Positions 1-5,165 are shown, counted from the stretch's first letter. The stretch: 5,165 nt of DNA from Propionibacterium sp. (GCA_030460725.1 JAKECL010000176.1:1-5165), one strand, 5' to 3'. The notes: generated from the letters alone by a model not told the origin. Made by a program: numbers and translations.

Positions 1-2
1 GT

Positions 3-1421
3 GCCTCCCGGGATGCGCTGGCCGGGGTGGACCTGGACATCGGGCCCGGCGAGTTCGTGGTGGTGGCGGGCCCCAACGGCTCGGGCAAGTCGACCCTGGC
101 GCTGCTGCTCGCCGGCGCGGAGCCCACCCGGGGCACGATCACCCGTCCCGGTCCCCTGGGACTCGGTCGGGAGGGGGGCGTCGCCCTGCTCGCCCAGCGC
201 TCCGAGCTCCAGATGCTCGGCGAGGACGTGGCCAGCGACGTCGTGTGGGGGATGGATGTCCGCGAGCGCGCAGCCGTGGACGTGGAATCCCTCCTGGACC
301 AGGTCGGCCTGGGCGGCATGGGGGCGGTGCCGACCCGGAACCTCTCCGGGGGGCAGCTCCAACGACTCGCCCTGGCCGGAGTCCTGGCGCGGCGCCCCCA
401 CCTCATCGTCTCCGACGAGTCCACGGCCATGGTGGACGCCGCCGGGCGACGCGACCTCATCGCCCTGCTCGCCTCGCTCCCCTCGTACGGCACCACTGTC
501 GTCCACATCACCCATGACGCGAGCGAGGCGCGCGACGCCGACCGACTGGTGCGACTGGTTGACGGACGCATCACCTTCGACGGTCCGCCGGCCGCCGACC
601 CGCAGGCCTGGGCCGTGTCGACCACCCGGGGCGGGGCGGCGCCCTCGTCCACCGTGGAGCCCCTCCGCGACCAGCGCGACGAGGCACCGGGGAACCACGG
701 ACCTGCAGGAGGCAGGGGGCACACGGCGGGCCCTTCCTCCACCTGGCAGCCCCGCCCCTGGGAGCGTGTCGAGCACCTGTGGGTGGACCGCGTCAGCCAC
801 GTCTACGACGTCGCCACCCCCTGGGCGACACCGGTGCTCCACGACATCTCGCTGATCCTCTCCCAGGGAGAGGGCGTGCTGATCACGGGCCGCAACGGGT
901 CGGGCAAGACCACTTTGTCACGCATCCTCACCGGGCTCATGGCCCCCACCTGGGGGCGCTGCACCCTGGACGGCACGCCCATGACCGCGAAGGTCGGCGA
1001 GGTCGCGTTGTCCATGCAGCACGCCCGCCTGCAGCTGCAGCGCCCCCGCGTAGGCGCAGACATCCTCTCCGCAGCCCGCGCCGGCGCGGACCTCCCGCAG
1101 GACCGGGCCGACGCCCTGGTCCGTGGGGCGCTGGACGAGGTCGGTCTGGACCCGGAGATGGCTGGACGCGGTGTCGACCAGCTCTCCGGAGGACAGATGC
1201 GCCGGGTCGCCCTGGCGGGTCTGCTCGCCTCCGATCCCACCGTGCTGGTCCTGGACGAGCCCCTGGCCGGTCTGGATCCCGATTCCCGCGAGCTGCTGGT
1301 GGAGGCCCTGGAACGGCGTCGCCGTCGGGGACTGGCCGTGCTGGTGATCTCCCATGACGTGGAGGGCCTGGGGTCCCTGTGCCAGCGCCACCTGCAGCTG
1401 GAGCAGGGGGTGCTCTCGTGA
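3..1421 (+). CDS. ECF transporter, fused two-domain ATPase (EcfA-EcfA' type), 5' partial
   Basis: This is the ATP-hydrolysing subunit of an energy-coupling factor importer, acting on the cytoplasmic face of the membrane with EcfT. The 472 visible residues hold two complete sets of ABC motifs. Domain 1 has Walker A GPNGSGKST (23-31), Q-loop Gln65, signature LSGGQ (114-118), Walker B LIVSDE (134-139) and switch His171. Domain 2 has Walker A GRNGSGKTT (296-304), Q-loop Gln339, LSGGQ (394-398), Walker B VLVLDEP (414-420) and His451. A Pro/Gly/Ser-rich linker of roughly 60 residues joins them (about 196-258). The frame is open to the left edge and reads as family sequence there, so the GTG at 27 is probably internal. 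By comparison with the family, about 20-25 N-terminal residues are missing, including the first strand and A-loop. The two halves differ: domain 1 has DEST after Walker B, domain 2 the usual DEPLAGLD. Fused ATPases of this kind occur in YkoD-like systems, but the substrate cannot be assigned. Confidence 0.93.
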   Translation, partial: ASRDALAGVDLDIGPGEFVVVAGPNGSGKSTLALLLAGAEPTRGTITRPGPLGLGREGGVALLAQRSELQMLGEDVASDVVWGMDVRERAAVDVESLLDQVGLGGMGAVPTRNLSGGQLQRLALAGVLARRPHLIVSDESTAMVDAAGRRDLIALLASLPSYGTTVVHITHDASEARDADRLVRLVDGRITFDGPPAADPQAWAVSTTRGGAAPSSTVEPLRDQRDEAPGNHGPAGGRGHTAGPSSTWQPRPWERVEHLWVDRVSHVYDVATPWATPVLHDISLILSQGEGVLITGRNGSGKTTLSRILTGLMAPTWGRCTLDGTPMTAKVGEVALSMQHARLQLQRPRVGADILSAARAGADLPQDRADALVRGALDEVGLDPEMAGRGVDQLSGGQMRRVALAGLLASDPTVLVLDEPLAGLDPDSRELLVEALERRRRRGLAVLVISHDVEGLGSLCQRHLQLEQGVLS

Positions 1422-2293
1422 ACATCCAGGTGCACGCGGACCGCGGCCCCCACACGGGCCCGGACACCGGTTCGGGCCCGCGCGTCACCCCCGGTACCCG
1501 CAGGCGCAGACCGAGGCGTCCCTCGGGGGGCGTGCTGCCCCGCACGCTGCCGTGGGAATCCGCGATGTCCAGGATGTGGCCGGGCACGAAGGTGATCTGC
1601 CTGATGGTGCTCACCACGGCCCTCCTGCTGCGCCCGACCTGGTCGACCCTGGCCACCGTCGGCGTCGTCCTGCTGGCGGGCTCCCTGGCTGCACGGGTCC
1701 CTCCGAGTGCCCTGCCCCGCCTGCCCCTGTGGTTCTGGAGCGGGATCGTGGGCGGCATGGTGGGGGCCACCCTGGGTGGTGGCCTGTGGATCTTCGTGCG
1801 CTCACTGGTGTTGGCGGCCCTGGTGGTGTGGGGATCGATGCTCCTGATCTGGTCGACCCGACCCGAACACCTCACGCCCGCCTTCCGCACGCTCATGGCA
1901 CCCCTGCGCCTGGTGCGCCTGCCAGTCGATGAGTGGGCCGCCTCGATGGGACTCGCCCTGCGTGGCCTGCCCACCCTGCGCGACGAGGCTGGGGCGGTTG
2001 CCGACACCGCAAGGCTGCGCTCAGGGGGACGGCCCGACATCGGCGTGCGCCCAGCGCTGCGCCTGCTGGTCGACGTGGTCACCGCCACACTGTCCTCCGC
2101 CTCCCGGCGGGCAGCCGACACCGGACGCGCCATGACCCTGCGCGGCGGAGTACCTGCGCCAACCCGCGAGCAGGTGCATGTGGGATGGCGCGACGCGGTG
2201 GCCCTGGGCGCCACCACCTGCGCGACCGTGCTGGTGGTCCTGGTGTCCGTCGGCCTCGTGCCCGACCCACTCCACCTGCTGGGCGTCGCCTGA
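1418..2293 (+). CDS. ecfT: ECF transporter transmembrane coupling protein (EcfT family)
   Basis: This 291-residue membrane protein would transmit ATP-driven movements of the fused ATPase to the substrate-binding S component. Hydrophobic segments lie at about residues 58-71, 76-92, 105-123, 124-146 and 258-280. Between the last two is the long cytoplasmic coupling region (about 147-257), typical of EcfT. It includes a family-like LPVDEWAASMGLALRGLPTL stretch (168-187) and two Arg-containing coupling motifs, LRS (200-202) and LRG (241-243). The usual consensus is Ala-Arg-Ser/Gly, so both are unusual. I chose the GTG at 1418 because it overlaps the ATPase stop in a GTGA arrangement and has AGGGGG at 1405-1410 as a possible ribosome site. 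The result is a basic, Pro/Arg-rich N-terminal extension of about 40 residues before family-like sequence begins near residue 40. A start at the ATG at 1565 (residue 50) is possible but lacks a good ribosome site. The gene is co-transcribed and probably translationally coupled with the ATPase. Confidence 0.9.
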   Translation: MNIQVHADRGPHTGPDTGSGPRVTPGTRRRRPRRPSGGVLPRTLPWESAMSRMWPGTKVICLMVLTTALLLRPTWSTLATVGVVLLAGSLAARVPPSALPRLPLWFWSGIVGGMVGATLGGGLWIFVRSLVLAALVVWGSMLLIWSTRPEHLTPAFRTLMAPLRLVRLPVDEWAASMGLALRGLPTLRDEAGAVADTARLRSGGRPDIGVRPALRLLVDVVTATLSSASRRAADTGRAMTLRGGVPAPTREQVHVGWRDAVALGATTCATVLVVLVSVGLVPDPLHLLGVA

Positions 2294-2334
2294 GGGCAAC
2301 ACCCCACCGGGTTCCGCACGCCACATCCCCCGGT

Positions 2335-2364
2335 TTGACTCCGCGGGCGCCGCCCTCGTATTGT
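2335..2364 (+). promoter_or_regulatory. Sigma-70-type promoter of the tRNA-Leu gene
   Basis: The -35 element TTGACT (2335-2340) matches TTGACA at five of six positions. After an 18-base spacer, the -10 element TATTGT (2359-2364) fits the actinobacterial TANNNT pattern. Transcription would begin near 2370-2372, only a few bases before the mature tRNA at 2375. That short leader suits a stable RNA gene. It lies 41 bases after the ecfT stop, so the tRNA does not depend on the transporter operon. Confidence 0.75.
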
Positions 2365-2374
2365 TTCCGAGCAC

Positions 2375-2458
2375 GCGCGAGTGGCGGAATAGGCAGACGC
2401 GCACGGTTCAGGTCCGTGTTCCAGAAATGGAGTGGGGGTTCAACTCCCCCCTCGCGCA
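2375..2458 (+). tRNA. tRNA-Leu (anticodon CAG)
   Basis: This is a complete 84-nt class II tRNA. The acceptor stem GCGCGAG (2375-2381) pairs perfectly with CTCGCGC (2451-2457), with discriminator A at 2458. U8 is at 2382, and the D stem GCG/CGC is 2384-2386 with 2398-2400. The anticodon stem CACGG (2402-2406) pairs with CCGTG (2414-2418), and the loop TTCAGGT carries anticodon CAG at 2409-2411. The long variable arm spans 2419-2433 with a short TCC/GGA stem. The T stem GGGGG (2434-2438) pairs with CCCCC (2446-2450) around the loop TTCAACT. No 3' CCA is encoded, so CCA must be added after transcription. It reads CUG, the dominant leucine codon in the genes here. Long variable arm, anticodon and discriminator A together support leucine over serine. 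Confidence 0.97.
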
Positions 2459-2467
2459 CGTGGAGTT

Positions 2468-2501
2468 GGAGGCCCCGGGATCCCAGGACCGGGGGGCCTC
2501 C
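2468..2501 (+). terminator. Probable terminator of the tRNA-Leu transcript
   Basis: The perfect 9-bp stem GGAGGCCCC (2468-2476) pairs with GGGGCCTCC (2493-2501) around a 16-base loop. Further pairing of CCGG sequences inside the loop is possible. It begins nine bases after the mature tRNA 3' end. There is no T-run afterwards (the next bases are gcacatcc). High-GC actinobacteria often have such stems without a U tract, but without one the terminator call is less certain. Confidence 0.6.
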
Positions 2502-2529
2502 GCACATCCGGAGGAGGGGACGGAGTCTC

Positions 2530-2544
2530 GCGGGCCCTGCCCGC
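2530..2544 (+). other. Short GC hairpin in the tRNA-fhaA intergenic region
   Basis: GCGGGC (2530-2535) and GCCCGC (2539-2544) form a perfect 6-bp stem with a CCT loop. It sits about 30 bases after the tRNA terminator and upstream of the candidate fhaA promoter. It could be a backup terminator or a chance GC-rich structure, and I see no T-run after it. Confidence 0.35.
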
Positions 2545-2561
2545 TCCACGTGAAGGGGCCG

Positions 2562-2587
2562 CCGGTCCGGTCCGGTGCGGCCCGGAC
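2562..2587 (+). repeat. Triple tandem CCGGT repeat running into an inverted repeat
   Basis: CCGGT occurs three times in direct succession (2562-2566, 2567-2571, 2572-2576). The last copies overlap a 6-bp inverted repeat, GTCCGG (2570-2575) with CCGGAC (2582-2587). The structure ends 12 bases before the candidate -10 element of the fhaA operon. It would therefore cover that promoter's -35 region, where a regulator could bind. No known operator is recognised. Confidence 0.4.
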
Positions 2588-2599
2588 ACGCCCCCCGAC

Positions 2600-2605
2600 T
2601 AGACT
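2600..2605 (+). promoter_or_regulatory. Candidate -10 element of the fhaA-fhaB-pstP operon
   Basis: TAGACT fits the actinobacterial TANNNT -10 pattern. It would start transcription near 2611-2613, leaving a leader of about 70 bases before fhaA. No recognisable -35 lies 16-18 bases upstream; that space holds GC-rich repeat sequence. The promoter may be weak, may need an activator, or may use a non-consensus -35. It is the best candidate I see between the tRNA terminator and fhaA. Confidence 0.4.
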
Positions 2606-2671
2606 GACGCGTGCGGGTCAGCACCGCACACTGGTCCCGGGAACCCCGGGCGGATCCCGCGCACCTCGGGG

Positions 2672-2678
2672 AAGGAGG
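2672..2678 (+). promoter_or_regulatory. Ribosome binding site fixing the fhaA start
   Basis: AAGGAGG (2672-2678) is a near-perfect Shine-Dalgarno sequence four bases before the ATG at 2683. It decides the start in favour of this ATG over the in-frame GTG at 2611. The GTG coincides with the expected transcript start and would add 24 residues that do not resemble the family. Confidence 0.85.
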
Positions 2679-2682
2679 CAGG

Positions 2683-3393
2683 ATGGGTATCTTCGACCGC
2701 TTCGAGAATGCCGTCGAGAAGGGCGTCAACAACGCCTTCTCACGAGTCTTCAAGTCGGGACTCAAGCCTGTGGACGTCAACACCGCCATCCGGCGCGCCA
2801 TGGACGAGCACGTGCGTGAACTCTCCGCAGACAGGGCCGTGGCTCCCAACCACTTCGTCGTGCACCTGTCCCCCAACGACCTCACCGGCCTGGGGGATGA
2901 GATCGCGGTCCTGGCCGACGAGCTCCAGCAGCAGGCCACGGAGTACGCCACCGACCAGGACTACGCCTTGCTGGGGCCCGTGAGCGTGGAGTTCGACGCC
3001 TCCGAGGAGGAGGTCCCGGGCCATCTCGACGTCGACGCCTCCACCAGGCGCGGCGCAGCCGCACCGGCGACGGCTGTCTCGGCCTCACCCCAGCACCCGA
3101 TCATCGACATCGACGGGGAGAAGTGGTTGCTCACCGAGCCCGTCACGGTCATCGGGCGGGGCTCGGAGGCCGACATCACCGTCCCCGACTCCGGGGTGTC
3201 CCGGCGCCACCTCGAACTGCGCGTCACCCCCACCGGTGTGATCGCCACGGACCTGGGCTCCACCAACGGGACCTTCGTGGAGGGCCACCGCATCGATGCC
3301 GCCACCCTGGTGGACGGCAACCAGATCGTCATCGGGCGCACGCGCATCCTCTTCTGGACGCGCCCGGCCACCGACCACGACCAGGACCGGTGA
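2683..3393 (+). CDS. fhaA: FhaA: DUF3662 and FHA domain protein
   Basis: This 236-residue cytoplasmic adaptor of the kinase signalling cluster uses its FHA domain to bind phosphothreonine on partner proteins. In mycobacteria FhaA binds the phosphorylated lipid-flippase partner MviN/MurJ and so affects peptidoglycan precursor supply. The N-terminus MGIFDRFENAVEKGVNNAFS and residues to about 105 match the DUF3662 domain. The FHA domain spans about 140-226, with Gly158-Arg159, Ser173, Arg174, His176 and the LGSTNGTF stretch (191-198; Asn195, Gly196), all in the positions expected for phosphopeptide binding. Only about 30 residues, acidic then Ala/Ser-rich, join the two domains. The M. tuberculosis protein, at over 500 residues, has a far longer Pro/Gly/Tyr-rich linker. 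The last base of its TGA stop is the first base of the fhaB ATG, so the two are translationally coupled. Confidence 0.95.
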   Translation: MGIFDRFENAVEKGVNNAFSRVFKSGLKPVDVNTAIRRAMDEHVRELSADRAVAPNHFVVHLSPNDLTGLGDEIAVLADELQQQATEYATDQDYALLGPVSVEFDASEEEVPGHLDVDASTRRGAAAPATAVSASPQHPIIDIDGEKWLLTEPVTVIGRGSEADITVPDSGVSRRHLELRVTPTGVIATDLGSTNGTFVEGHRIDAATLVDGNQIVIGRTRILFWTRPATDHDQDR

Positions 3394-3890
3394 TGACCTC
3401 CGACCTCGCATTCACCGTCTTCCGCATCGGCTACCTGGTCCTGCTGTGGGCCATGGTGTTCGGAGCCGTGTCCATCCTGCGCCGTGACATCTTCGGCACC
3501 GTGGTCACCCCCCGCGGCAAGGGGAGACGACAGGCGGACAAGGAACGACGCAAGTCACGTCGCCGGCGTCGCACCGGGGACGCCGCTGCCCCTGACACCA
3601 CTGCCCACAACCTGCTCCTCACGGGCGGCCCGTTGGTGGGCACGATGATGCCACTGGGGACCGCCCCCATCGTCATCGGCCGCTCTCCCGCCTCGACCCT
3701 GGTCCTGGACGACGAGTACGCCTCCGCACGTCACGCGCGCCTGGCCCCCCACGGCGACCAGTGGTGGATCGAGGATCTCGGTTCCCGCAACGGCACCTTC
3801 GTCGATGACGAGAGGATCACCGAACCGCGCGAACTCCGGCCCGGCACCTCCGTACGCATCGGCCAGACGACGCTCGAACTGGTGAGGTGA
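3393..3890 (+). CDS. fhaB: FhaB (FipA): membrane-anchored FHA domain protein
   Basis: This 165-residue protein has one N-terminal membrane helix (about 10-29, rich in Leu, Val and Trp). It is followed by the strongly basic stretch 41-60, where 12 of 20 residues are Arg or Lys, and an FHA domain (about 74-165). The FHA signature residues are present: Gly96-Arg97, Ser111, Arg113, His114 and GSRNGTF (130-136; Asn133, Gly134). The helix followed by basic residues predicts a short extracellular N-terminus and a cytoplasmic FHA domain at the membrane. In mycobacteria this protein (FipA) is a PknA substrate that contacts FtsZ and FtsQ and supports septum formation under stress. Length and domain plan match that protein (about 155 residues). 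The ATG overlaps the fhaA stop by one base, with AGGA at 3383-3386 as ribosome site. An upstream extension in this frame would run through fhaA and is rejected. Confidence 0.95.
   Translation: MTSDLAFTVFRIGYLVLLWAMVFGAVSILRRDIFGTVVTPRGKGRRQADKERRKSRRRRRTGDAAAPDTTAHNLLLTGGPLVGTMMPLGTAPIVIGRSPASTLVLDDEYASARHARLAPHGDQWWIEDLGSRNGTFVDDERITEPRELRPGTSVRIGQTTLELVR
3884..3890 (+). promoter_or_regulatory. Ribosome binding site of pstP overlapping the fhaB stop
   Basis: GAGGTGA (3884-3890) is a good Shine-Dalgarno sequence whose last three bases are the fhaB stop codon. The pstP ATG begins two bases later, at 3892. Ribosomes finishing fhaB therefore halt on the pstP initiation region, which suggests coupled translation of the reader and the phosphatase. 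Confidence 0.75.
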
Positions 3891-3891
3891 C

Positions 3892-5165
3892 ATGCCAGCT
3901 GAACCTGTCGAGTTCCGCTACGCCGCCCGTTCCGATGTCGGGCTGACACGCCGCAACAACCAGGACTCCGGCTACGCCGGACCGAACCTGCTGGTGCTCG
4001 CCGACGGCATGGGCGGACCTGCCGGGGGCGACATCGCCTCCTCCGTGGCACTCGCACATCTGGTCCCCCTGGACTCCGAGAGCCACCCGGCAGAGGCAAT
4101 GCTCCCGCTGCTGCGTGCCGCATTGTCCGCGGCGCACGAGGAGCTCACGGAGCGCTCCGCCCGCGATGCCGAGCTCAAGGGTCTGGGCACCACCTGCATC
4201 GCCATCATGCGCTCGGGCAACAAGCTGGCCATGGTCCACATCGGGGACTCCCGCGCCTACCTGCTGCGCGGCGACACCCTCACCCAGGTCACCACCGACC
4301 ACTCCTTCGTCCAGTACCTGGTCGACACCGGGCAGATCACCCCCGAGGAGGCCGAGCACCACCCGCAGCGCAATGTCGTCCTGCGGGTGTTGGGGGACTC
4401 CCAGGCGGATGTCACCCCCGACGAGACCGTGCGCGAGGCGATCCTGGGTGACCGGTGGCTGCTGTGCTCCGACGGATTGTCCGGCGTGGTCTCCGCCGAG
4501 ACGATCGGCCAGGTCCTCTCCGACTTCGACGACCCTGGCGCCTGCGCCGAGGAGCTCATCCACCTGGCACTCCTGGGTGGGGGCCCCGACAATGTCACCT
4601 GCGTCATTGCCGACGTGGTCCCCTCCGGGACTTCAGGACAGACCGCACCACAGATCGTGGGCGCCGCCGCCATCGACCGCAGCGCCCCCAGCCGCGGGGG
4701 ATCGGGTGCCGCAGCGCGCGCCGCCGCCCTCGCCCATGGGTCGAGCGACGGTGGCACGGACGGCGACGCCTCCGACGAGGAGGACGGGGACGAGGGCGAC
4801 ACCTCCGGGCGGGGACGCCGCTGGTGGGTCCCCCTGCTCACCCTGGTGATCGTCGTCCTGGCGGCCGGGGGAGGCTGGCTCGGCTACCTGTGGACGCAGA
4901 CCCAGTACTTCGCAATCGGCGAGGAGGGGAGCGTCGTGGTCTACCAGGGCATCCCCCAGACCCTGGGTCCCTGGAGCTTCTCCCACCGCACCGAGGTCAC
5001 CGACATCAGCTTGGCTGATCTCTCCAGCGTGGACCGCGAGCGGCTGAGTGAGCCGGTCGTGCGCTCCTCACGCGCGGAGATCGACGCCTACATCTCCCAA
5101 CTGAAGACGCAGCCCGCCACCACTCCCCAACCCTTCCCCAGCCCCTCGCCGACATCCACGAGTTC
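3892..5165 (+). CDS. pstP: PstP: PP2C-family Ser/Thr protein phosphatase, 3' partial
   Basis: This metal-dependent phosphatase reverses phosphorylation by PknA/PknB-type kinases and their targets. 424 codons are visible and no stop occurs before the right edge. The catalytic domain (about 1-240) has the PP2C motifs: Asp25 in NNQDS, Asp38 in ADGMGG, GLGTT (97-101), Asp119 in HIGDSRAYL, Asp194 in CSDGLS and Asp233 in GGGPDNVT. These supply the metal-binding aspartates. A linker follows (about 243-310) whose end, 286-303, is highly acidic (10 of 18 Asp or Glu). Then come basic residues 307-310 and one membrane helix (about 311-334). The outside portion begins with YFAIGEEGSVVVYQGI (338-353), matching the extracellular domain of mycobacterial PstP. 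It becomes Pro/Ser/Thr-rich at the edge, a low-complexity tail usual in the family. rodA would be expected to follow. Confidence 0.96.
   Translation, partial: MPAEPVEFRYAARSDVGLTRRNNQDSGYAGPNLLVLADGMGGPAGGDIASSVALAHLVPLDSESHPAEAMLPLLRAALSAAHEELTERSARDAELKGLGTTCIAIMRSGNKLAMVHIGDSRAYLLRGDTLTQVTTDHSFVQYLVDTGQITPEEAEHHPQRNVVLRVLGDSQADVTPDETVREAILGDRWLLCSDGLSGVVSAETIGQVLSDFDDPGACAEELIHLALLGGGPDNVTCVIADVVPSGTSGQTAPQIVGAAAIDRSAPSRGGSGAAARAAALAHGSSDGGTDGDASDEEDGDEGDTSGRGRRWWVPLLTLVIVVLAAGGGWLGYLWTQTQYFAIGEEGSVVVYQGIPQTLGPWSFSHRTEVTDISLADLSSVDRERLSEPVVRSSRAEIDAYISQLKTQPATTPQPFPSPSPTSTS

Larger units (their letters stand above)
2457..2552 (+). repeat. Nine-base inverted repeat flanking the tRNA trailer and terminator
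   Basis: CACGTGGAG (2457-2465) and its exact complement CTCCACGTG (2544-2552) lie 78 bases apart. They enclose the tRNA terminator and the short hairpin at 2530-2544. The left arm includes the last acceptor base and the discriminator of the tRNA. Each arm contains the palindrome CACGTG. Pairing would make a larger branched stem, but a 9-base match can arise by chance in such GC-rich sequence. Confidence 0.4.

Noticed and set aside
1..855. Open frame on the + strand in another phase, starting at base 1
   Set aside because: It overlaps the first ATPase domain, and its product is Trp/Ser/Pro-rich with no recognisable motif. The ABC motifs are in the frame starting at base 3.
937..2319. Long open frame on the minus strand (460 codons)
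   Set aside because: It lies opposite the fused ATPase and EcfT, both with clear family motifs. Its translation is Arg/Pro-rich low complexity, the usual shadow of high-GC coding DNA.
2306..2334. ACCGGG/CCCGGT inverted repeat after ecfT as an operon terminator
   Set aside because: The 6-bp stem has a 17-base loop, no T-run follows, and it abuts the tRNA -35 element. It is too weak to call.
2440..2470. tRNA 3' end as a phage or island attachment site
   Set aside because: No integrase is in view, no second copy of the tRNA 3' end is present in the window, and the downstream cluster is core housekeeping.
2611..2682. Extended fhaA start at GTG 2611
   Set aside because: The extra 24 residues are unlike FhaA and there is no ribosome site. 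The ATG at 2683 has AAGGAGG and the family N-terminus MGIFDRFE.
2079..2951. Minus-strand open frame crossing the tRNA
   Set aside because: It spans ecfT, a well-folded tRNA, a terminator and fhaA. No coding signal separates it from GC-driven chance.
1..5165. CRISPR array, insertion sequence or riboswitch
   Set aside because: No spaced repeats, transposase motifs or terminal inverted repeats were seen. The transporter leader that might hold a riboswitch lies outside the window.

Overview
The window comes from a high-GC Gram-positive bacterium (Actinomycetota). By eye the DNA is about 70% G+C with third positions dominated by G and C. The gene order tRNA-Leu, fhaA, fhaB, pstP is the characteristic start of the actinobacterial cell-division and Ser/Thr-phosphosignalling cluster. 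I cannot fix the genus from this sequence alone. All supported genes lie on the + strand.

Layout. Positions 3-1421 encode most of a two-headed ABC ATPase in which both nucleotide-binding domains of an energy-coupling factor (ECF) importer are fused in one chain. Its beginning lies upstream of the window. A GTG start overlapping its stop codon (1418-2293) begins the EcfT transmembrane coupling protein. Together they form the energising module of a group of vitamin or trace-nutrient importers. The substrate-binding S component is not in the window, so the substrate is unknown.

Positions 2294-2682 are non-coding for protein. They hold a good tRNA promoter (2335-2364), a complete class II tRNA-Leu(CAG) at 2375-2458, a strong GC hairpin that is probably its terminator (2468-2501), and then a leader of about 180 bases rich in hairpins and short repeats. 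That leader contains a candidate promoter for the next operon.

The second operon is tightly packed: fhaA (2683-3393), fhaB (3393-3890) and pstP (3892 to beyond the 3' edge). The fhaA stop overlaps the fhaB start by one base, and one base separates fhaB from pstP. FhaA and FhaB carry FHA domains that read phosphothreonine marks. PstP is the membrane-anchored PP2C phosphatase that removes marks placed by PknA/PknB-type kinases. In relatives the cluster continues with rodA, pbpA, pknA and pknB, which would lie just beyond this window. The set is known to link kinase signalling to peptidoglycan synthesis and division.

I found no mobile element, CRISPR array or clearly new system. The points most worth a second look are the non-canonical coupling motifs in EcfT, the short FhaA linker, the opposite charge of the membrane-side segments of FhaB and PstP, and the structured leader between the tRNA and fhaA.
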